From CAZCGA01 sp964498075 (GTDB lineage: Bacteria; Desulfobacterota; Binatia; HRBIN30): a stretch of DNA of 8,425 bases. The stretch spans positions 1 through 8,425 of the forward strand of contig CAZCGA010000210.1 in the NCBI GenBank assembly GCA_964498075.1. Reading direction: 5' to 3'. The position numbers were made by a program, and so were the translations under genes. The notes under the pieces are model-generated. The model did not search any database, was not told the origin of the DNA, and worked only from the letters and a program-made list of their open reading frames with translations. Within the stretch, counting starts at the first letter, position 1; every line of letters starts with the position of its first letter. Of the stretch, positions 5,044 through 8,425 are shown piece by piece.

Positions 5044-6156
5044 TCACCTCCCCACCGGCAGCGTCAGGACGGGTGACTTGCCTTTGCCGGTCGCCGATTG
5101 AAGCGAGAAGAGGATGTTCAACAGACTGAACGTGGACTTTGAGCTCTGGTCGTCGTCGGCGATGTAGAACCACCAGCCGCGGTGCTGCACGGCGATGTAA
5201 GCCTTCTGCGGGCGCTCCTCCTGCGAGTGGATGCGCAGGATCTTGCCGGTGACCTTCGACCAATCGAACGGTTCTCCGTCGGCGTCTTTGGTGACCGTGA
5301 CGAGGCCCGCCTGGACGTGCGGCGCGGGCGGCTCCACCGACTGGGAAAGGAAGTACAGGACGGCCAGCAGGGAGCGGCAGCGCATACCGACTTCGTTGGG
5401 CTTCCGCTTGAACGGGAAGGCCGTGAGTGTGAAGTCGTCTCTGCCGGGCTCCAAGTCGAGGTAGCGACGCACTGCGGCGACGTCCGCCGCAAGCGGGCTG
5501 TTGGGGTCGGCCGGAGGGCGCAGCCAAAAGTGAGGATTGTGTCCGGGCGGGTCGGTTTCATGTTCCTTGGCCTCCCAGTTGAGGCCGACGAGTCGCGCGG
5601 ATTGCAGGCGGTGCAAGCGCTCGGCGAAGTCGACGAAATCTTCGTAGTCGGGCTTGCGCTCCGGTGTCGGGCCGGTGGCGGTGGGCGCATTGAAGAGGTC
5701 ATTCACACGCTGGACCGCCACCAGCAGCATGCGTGCATCGCTCCAGCCGGTCTGCGTGAAGAGCATGAAGGAATCCAGTGGAATGGGCGTGAGCATGCGC
5801 GTGGCGAACTCATCGCCCGCGAGCGGTGTGTAGGTGACCGTCGGGTGCTCCCCATAAGCGAGGGCGGTGCCGAGACTCGCGGTGTTGGTGCCCGAGGCAG
5901 GGATGAAGCCGGAAGCGTTGAACGAGGCGTCGTAGCCGTATGACGCGACGACGGCGCCAAGCTCGAGGAACAACGGGGTGTCGTTGTAGCGGAGGCGGAC
6001 GAGATTGCGGAGCATCTCCGCATCGGTGGAGCGGACGATCTGCTGGTTGTAGTCGGGCCGCTCGCTGCGGAGGGCCTTGGGGCCAAACCCGGTGGCGCAG
6101 CCGCTCGCCAGCAGCGCAAGCAAGCACGGTATCAAAACGGCGCGGAAGGAGAGCAT
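5044..6156 (-). CDS. Uncharacterised outer-membrane-type lipoprotein (370 aa)
   Basis: A 370-aa predicted lipoprotein: signal peptide MLSFRAVLIPCLLALLASG with lipobox Cys20. The mature N-terminal third has the distinctive stretch RPDYNQQIVRSTDAEMLRNL and VRLRYNDTPLFLELGAVVAS. I associate it ('YN..I..T..E..L.NLVRLRY.DTP.FL') with a widespread uncharacterised lipoprotein family of proteobacteria. The rest is globular, with Trp/Tyr-rich strands near residues 327-340 (HRGWWFYIADDD) and FSLLNILFSLQSAT near the end. No catalytic signature is evident. The start at 6156 was chosen because it gives a proper lipobox signal peptide; the frame is open to 6258 but would overlap the upstream gene. GAGG lies nine bases upstream, a modest ribosome site. 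It follows the DUF4239 gene by 61 bases on the same strand. Confidence 0.85.
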   Translation of the reverse strand: MLSFRAVLIPCLLALLASGCATGFGPKALRSERPDYNQQIVRSTDAEMLRNLVRLRYNDTPLFLELGAVVASYGYDASFNASGFIPASGTNTASLGTALAYGEHPTVTYTPLAGDEFATRMLTPIPLDSFMLFTQTGWSDARMLLVAVQRVNDLFNAPTATGPTPERKPDYEDFVDFAERLHRLQSARLVGLNWEAKEHETDPPGHNPHFWLRPPADPNSPLAADVAAVRRYLDLEPGRDDFTLTAFPFKRKPNEVGMRCRSLLAVLYFLSQSVEPPAPHVQAGLVTVTKDADGEPFDWSKVTGKILRIHSQEERPQKAYIAVQHRGWWFYIADDDQSSKSTFSLLNILFSLQSATGKGKSPVLTLPVGR

Positions 6157-6217
6157 CGGACCCGGCCTCGACGCGGATGTACAGCACCTCACACCTATAG
6201 CCATGGCCTCACCACAT

Positions 6218-6979
6218 CTACTGCCCGAGATGGGCGAGCGCGTCGCGCATCGGAGCACTAGAGATCCTCATCAACCCTGCGAACGGGCTGTTCATCTCCA
6301 GGATCAGAAGGATCGCACCCGAGACCGACAGCGCGCACACGGTCAAGGCCGCAACAACCGTGGCGTTGCGCGGAGCGAACAGTCCGAAGGTGGCGAAGAT
6401 GATGGCAAGCCAGGACACCAGCACGACCAGGAGTGTCATGGGGATCGACTTGTCTTTTTGGAAGAGTAGTAGCCAGCGCGTCGTCGACATCTCACCGGCG
6501 ATCTCCAGAGCCTGCGACCGAAGCCCGCGCTGGACCTCGTTCTGTGGCGAGAGCTCCCAGAGCTTGGCCCGAATGCCCTCCGCCCCAACGACTTGCTCAG
6601 GGGTGTCGAAGTTCGCCTGCCGGGACTTGTCGCCGGGAAAGAGCAGCTCGACCCTGGCGGCATAGCCGCGTTTCAGCAGATCGCGGATCTCTCTCGTCTC
6701 CCCTCCATAGTCGGCCAGGGCGCGATCGAGCGAGATGACCCGGGCGGCATTCTGCACGAGCTCGCTACTCATCAAGTCGAAAGAGCTCTTTGCCGAGGAG
6801 ATCAGCAGGCTCAGAACAAGAGCGGCCATCGTCGCAATCAGGGCGGTCCCCAGCTTCACGACGTCCTTTGAATCCTGGCTCAGATGATGTTCGGGCAAAG
6901 CGTTGCCCAGGAACATGCCGAGCATCGCGGCGCCAAAGACGCACGCGAAGATGATCCCCGAGATTGCCAAAGCACTCAT
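6218..6979 (-). CDS. DUF4239 (bestrophin-like) integral membrane protein
   Basis: A 253-aa inner-membrane protein with four predicted helices at about 4-24, 42-62, 179-200 and 206-227. The block LPEHHLSQDSKDVVKLGTAL, then IATMAALVLSLLISSAKSSF, followed by VISLDRALADYGGETREIRD, is characteristic of the DUF4239 / bestrophin-like family. A soluble segment of about 115 residues separates the two helix pairs. Relation to bestrophin anion channels is a distant family-level inference; no member's function is established to my knowledge. Length and topology are typical, so the gene looks intact. No good Shine-Dalgarno precedes ATG 6979. It is the most upstream of the minus-strand envelope genes and diverges from the toxin-antitoxin pair across 351 bases. 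Confidence 0.9.
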   Translation of the reverse strand: MSALAISGIIFACVFGAAMLGMFLGNALPEHHLSQDSKDVVKLGTALIATMAALVLSLLISSAKSSFDLMSSELVQNAARVISLDRALADYGGETREIRDLLKRGYAARVELLFPGDKSRQANFDTPEQVVGAEGIRAKLWELSPQNEVQRGLRSQALEIAGEMSTTRWLLLFQKDKSIPMTLLVVLVSWLAIIFATFGLFAPRNATVVAALTVCALSVSGAILLILEMNSPFAGLMRISSAPMRDALAHLGQ

Positions 6980-7296
6980 GCGTAGCCGCTGCAGGTTTGA
7001 GTCATGTGCTGGCAGGTGGCATCAATTTCGGTCGTCATCCCGCACGACAGCCTTTGGTGTGGTGGTCATTGTCCCGAAGTTCCTTGTCTGATCCACGCGC
7101 GGTTTGATCATATCCGGCGAGATTCCACCAGATGAGGTTGCCCGGCACAGAAAGATCATGCAGGCCACAGCATCGATGGCCCCTGCAGCTTACAACGCTG
7201 CCCGCCCCGTCGGCTCCGCCGCGAAGGCACGGTGAGGAGAAGTCTCCAGGTGGGAGGCTCGGCAACGATGCCGGCAGAGAGCTTCTTGCAGGGCGG
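6980..7296. other. Divergent intergenic region
   Basis: This lies between the DUF4239 gene (minus) and the antitoxin gene (plus) and must hold promoters for both directions. Open frames here (for example 7035-7325 minus) have no motif or ribosome site and are judged spurious. A small palindrome GGAGA-AG-TCTCC is at 7236-7247, and an imperfect stem (GCAGG...CCTGC) lies near 7159-7187. No recognisable promoter for the DUF4239 gene was found. Confidence 0.45.
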
Positions 7297-7325
7297 TCGA
7301 CTTGGCCAAGATACTTGGCTATCAT
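7297..7325 (+). promoter_or_regulatory. Predicted promoter of the toxin-antitoxin pair
   Basis: TCGACT (7297-7302, 4 of 6 to TTGACA), a 17-base spacer and TATCAT (7320-7325, 5 of 6 to TATAAT). The start codon ATG 7331 begins six bases after the -10 box, just where transcription should start, and no Shine-Dalgarno is present. A leaderless antitoxin mRNA is therefore predicted. Confidence 0.55.
7301..7319. promoter_or_regulatory. Palindromic operator candidate in the toxin-antitoxin promoter
   Basis: CTTGGCCAAG (7301-7310) is a perfect 10-bp palindrome, and its half-site CTTGGC recurs at 7314-7319. Both lie mainly in the -35/-10 spacer. Type II antitoxins commonly repress their own promoter by binding such sites, so this is a natural operator for the Phd/YefM protein. 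Confidence 0.55.
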
Positions 7326-7330
7326 GGCGT

Positions 7331-7567
7331 ATGACCAAAGTTCAAATCGGTCAGCTGCGCGACCGCGCCAGCTATTACGTGCGGCGCGCAGAACACGGGG
7401 AAACGATCGTCGTCGTCAATCGGACACGTGAAGTTGCCGTGCTCTCCCCGCGGCGTCGTCAACCGGCCCGCGCGGCGCGACTCCTCGGTTGCCTCAAGGG
7501 AACCGCGGCCATCCGTGGCGACATCGTTTCCCCGATCATTCCGGAAGACGAGTGGTTTCGCTCGTGA
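7331..7567 (+). CDS. Phd/YefM-family antitoxin of a type II toxin-antitoxin pair
   Basis: A 78-aa protein. Residues 1-40 (MTKVQIGQLRDRASYYVRRA, then EHGETIVVVNRTREVAVLSP) match the Phd/YefM antitoxin fold, whose N-terminal domain dimerises and binds DNA. Residues 50-78 (GCLKGTAAIRGDIVSPIIPE, DEWF) are the typical flexible toxin-neutralising tail. It should bind and inactivate the adjacent PIN-domain toxin and repress the pair's promoter. ATG 7331 is chosen from homology at the N-terminus; upstream in-frame extension to 7232 adds sequence unlike the family. There is no Shine-Dalgarno; a -10 box six bases upstream suggests leaderless translation. The stop TGA overlaps the toxin's GTG start (GTGA), coupling their synthesis. 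Confidence 0.9.
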   Translation: MTKVQIGQLRDRASYYVRRAEHGETIVVVNRTREVAVLSPRRRQPARAARLLGCLKGTAAIRGDIVSPIIPEDEWFRS

Positions 7568-7971
7568 AATACTTGCTGGACACGCATGCATGGTTGTGGG
7601 GCGTCCTGGGTGAGGCAAAGCTCGGTCCGCGGGCTCGACGGGCGGTGGCTTCGGCCGCGGAGCGCACGCAGATCGGCTTGGCCGCGATCTCGCTCAAAGA
7701 AGCCGCCTGGCTCCTGGCGCACCACCGGATCGTGCTCAGCACTCCTGCGGGTGGGTGGCCGGATTGGTTGCGCGACGCGGCGAGTGCTCCGGGGTTGGAG
7801 GTGTTGCCGCTGACGGTCGAGGTCGCGATTGCGTCGGAGCAGTTGCCCGCATCGTTTCCGAAGGACCCAGCCGATCGACTGATCGTCGCCACCGCGCGCC
7901 TCCATGGCCTGACCCTGATTACCGCCGACGACGCGCTGCGCGCGCAGGCACACGTGCCGACGCTCTGGTAA
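7564..7971 (+). CDS. PIN-domain ribonuclease toxin, VapC type
   Basis: A 135-aa PIN-domain protein, full length for VapC toxins. It begins MKYLLDTHAWLWGV with Asp6; the remaining acidic residues expected in the active site are Glu46 (ISLKEAAWL), Asp104 (FPKDPADRLIVATA) and Asp122 (LITADDALR). All four Mg2+-binding positions are present, so it should be an active endoribonuclease; VapC toxins commonly cut tRNA or rRNA, but this one's target cannot be read from the sequence. The GTG start at 7564 overlaps the antitoxin stop by four bases; the family motif begins right at this codon, ruling out the longer frame from 7489. Pairing of a PIN toxin with a Phd/YefM antitoxin is common. Confidence 0.92.
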   Translation: MKYLLDTHAWLWGVLGEAKLGPRARRAVASAAERTQIGLAAISLKEAAWLLAHHRIVLSTPAGGWPDWLRDAASAPGLEVLPLTVEVAIASEQLPASFPKDPADRLIVATARLHGLTLITADDALRAQAHVPTLW

Positions 7972-8127
7972 GCCAGTGGGCAGGCGAGGTCTACGCACTC
8001 GTCGCATTACCGGTTACTCGAGCAGGACGCTCCGCGGCACGCACAGCTCAGGAGTCGAGCGGATAGCCCCACTTGCTACCGATTTCAACGGAACAGCCCG
8101 ATAGGTCTTGCCGTCAGCGCCCCGTTT
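7972..8127. other. Intergenic region between toxin and P450 gene
   Basis: No gene can be supported here. A minus-strand frame (8014-8196) would give a 60-aa basic product without a ribosome binding site or recognised motif. No intrinsic terminator is visible after the toxin stop. Confidence 0.45.
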
Positions 8128-8154
8128 GCACTTCCGCATCTCGGCGGAAAGTGC
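8128..8154. promoter_or_regulatory. Inverted repeat upstream of the P450 gene, operator candidate
   Basis: GCACTTCCGC (8128-8137) and GCGGAAAGTGC (8144-8154) are inverted copies with one extra A, around ATCTCG. A TATAAG box, possibly a -10 element, follows at 8156-8161, 28 bases before the P450 start. Its size and place suit a repressor such as a TetR-type dimer, though no regulator gene is in the window. No matching -35 box was found at normal spacing. Confidence 0.45.
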
Positions 8155-8188
8155 GTATAAGGCGGTACGGAAAGGGAGACCTGACTCG

Positions 8189-8425
8189 ATGGGCACACCG
8201 GTGAAGGACTGGGCGACCGATTACGACATCTTCGACCCCGGGTACGTCGCCAAGCCATTCGAGATCTGGGACAAGCTGCGGCAGAAGTGCCCGGTGGCGC
8301 ATACCGACCGCTGGGGTGGATCGTGGTTGCCGACGCGCTATGAGGACGTGTTCGCCATCGCGCGCGATGTCGAGCGCTTCTCATCGACGGAGATCACGGT
8401 CGCGCCGACGCTCGATGCCGACGAC
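8189..8425 (+). CDS. Cytochrome P450, N-terminal fragment
   Basis: The first 79 residues of a soluble bacterial cytochrome P450; the gene continues past the right edge. The sequence runs WATDYDIFDPGYVAKPFEIW, then KLRQKCPVAHTDRWGGSWLP and TRYEDVFAIARDVERFSSTE. The 'D...DP.....PF..W..LR..CPVAHTDRWGG.W.PTRYEDV..IARD...FSS' pattern is diagnostic of the N-terminal helices of class I bacterial P450s. The heme-binding cysteine and the I-helix lie outside the window, so activity and substrate cannot be judged. AGGGAG at 8173-8178 precedes ATG 8189. The gene follows the toxin-antitoxin pair by 217 bases and has its own likely control region. Confidence 0.92.
   Translation, partial: MGTPVKDWATDYDIFDPGYVAKPFEIWDKLRQKCPVAHTDRWGGSWLPTRYEDVFAIARDVERFSSTEITVAPTLDADD

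Noticed and set aside
4444..5129. Long plus-strand open frames opposite the cysteine-rich gene
   Set aside because: They lack stops because of the repetitive GC-rich sense codons. The minus-strand reading has a signal peptide and regular cysteine spacing that explain the sequence.
5182..5943. 253-codon plus-strand open frame opposite the 370-aa lipoprotein
   Set aside because: Antisense shadow of a gene with a clear lipobox and a family motif; its product has no recognisable domain.
7035..7325. 96-codon minus-strand open frame in the divergent intergenic region
   Set aside because: No ribosome site, no motif, and it would cover the toxin-antitoxin promoter.
8014..8196. 60-codon minus-strand frame upstream of the P450 gene
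   Set aside because: No Shine-Dalgarno before either possible ATG, no motif, and it overlaps the P450 start region.
1..8425. CRISPR array, transposon ends, tRNA genes or phage genes
   Set aside because: No regularly spaced repeats, transposase-like frame, tRNA cloverleaf or phage-type protein was seen.

Overview
This is a GC-rich, gene-dense stretch from a Gram-negative bacterium. Several products carry signal peptides or lipoboxes, and there are an OmpA-type peptidoglycan-binding domain, a glycine-zipper lipoprotein and strong Shine-Dalgarno sites. Very cysteine-rich secreted proteins, small paired-cysteine lipoproteins and a P450 would fit a deltaproteobacterial or Binatia-like lineage (Desulfobacterota/Myxococcota), but this is inference and the window has no rRNA or marker gene.

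Layout. The left edge (1-89, minus) is the N-terminus of a GFA-family zinc protein behind a perfect Shine-Dalgarno. After about 550 bases without a convincing gene comes a plus-strand zinc-ribbon protein with a UvrD-C-terminus-like tail (662-1093), then a hairpin and a possible 61-aa small protein (1219-1404).

From 6979 down to 1546 every convincing gene lies on the minus strand and is predicted to act in the envelope. In transcription order they are: a DUF4239 (bestrophin-like) membrane protein; a 370-aa uncharacterised lipoprotein; a secreted protein with 28 cysteines built from a duplicated unit; an acidic proline-rich secreted protein; a gene-poor leader region; and a compact operon of a small paired-cysteine lipoprotein, a glycine-zipper lipoprotein, a four-EF-hand exported protein and an OmpA-family lipoprotein. 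The last two overlap by 4 bases (ATGA). This looks like an envelope module with a possible calcium-binding component, but no joint function is known.

The right part is on the plus strand. A Phd/YefM antitoxin and PIN-domain toxin (VapC type) pair overlap by 4 bases (7331-7971) and have a promoter whose spacer carries a palindrome. The promoter is placed so that the antitoxin mRNA would be leaderless. A cytochrome P450 gene begins at 8189 and runs off the end, with an inverted repeat just upstream.

No tRNA, rRNA, CRISPR array, transposase or insertion sequence was seen.
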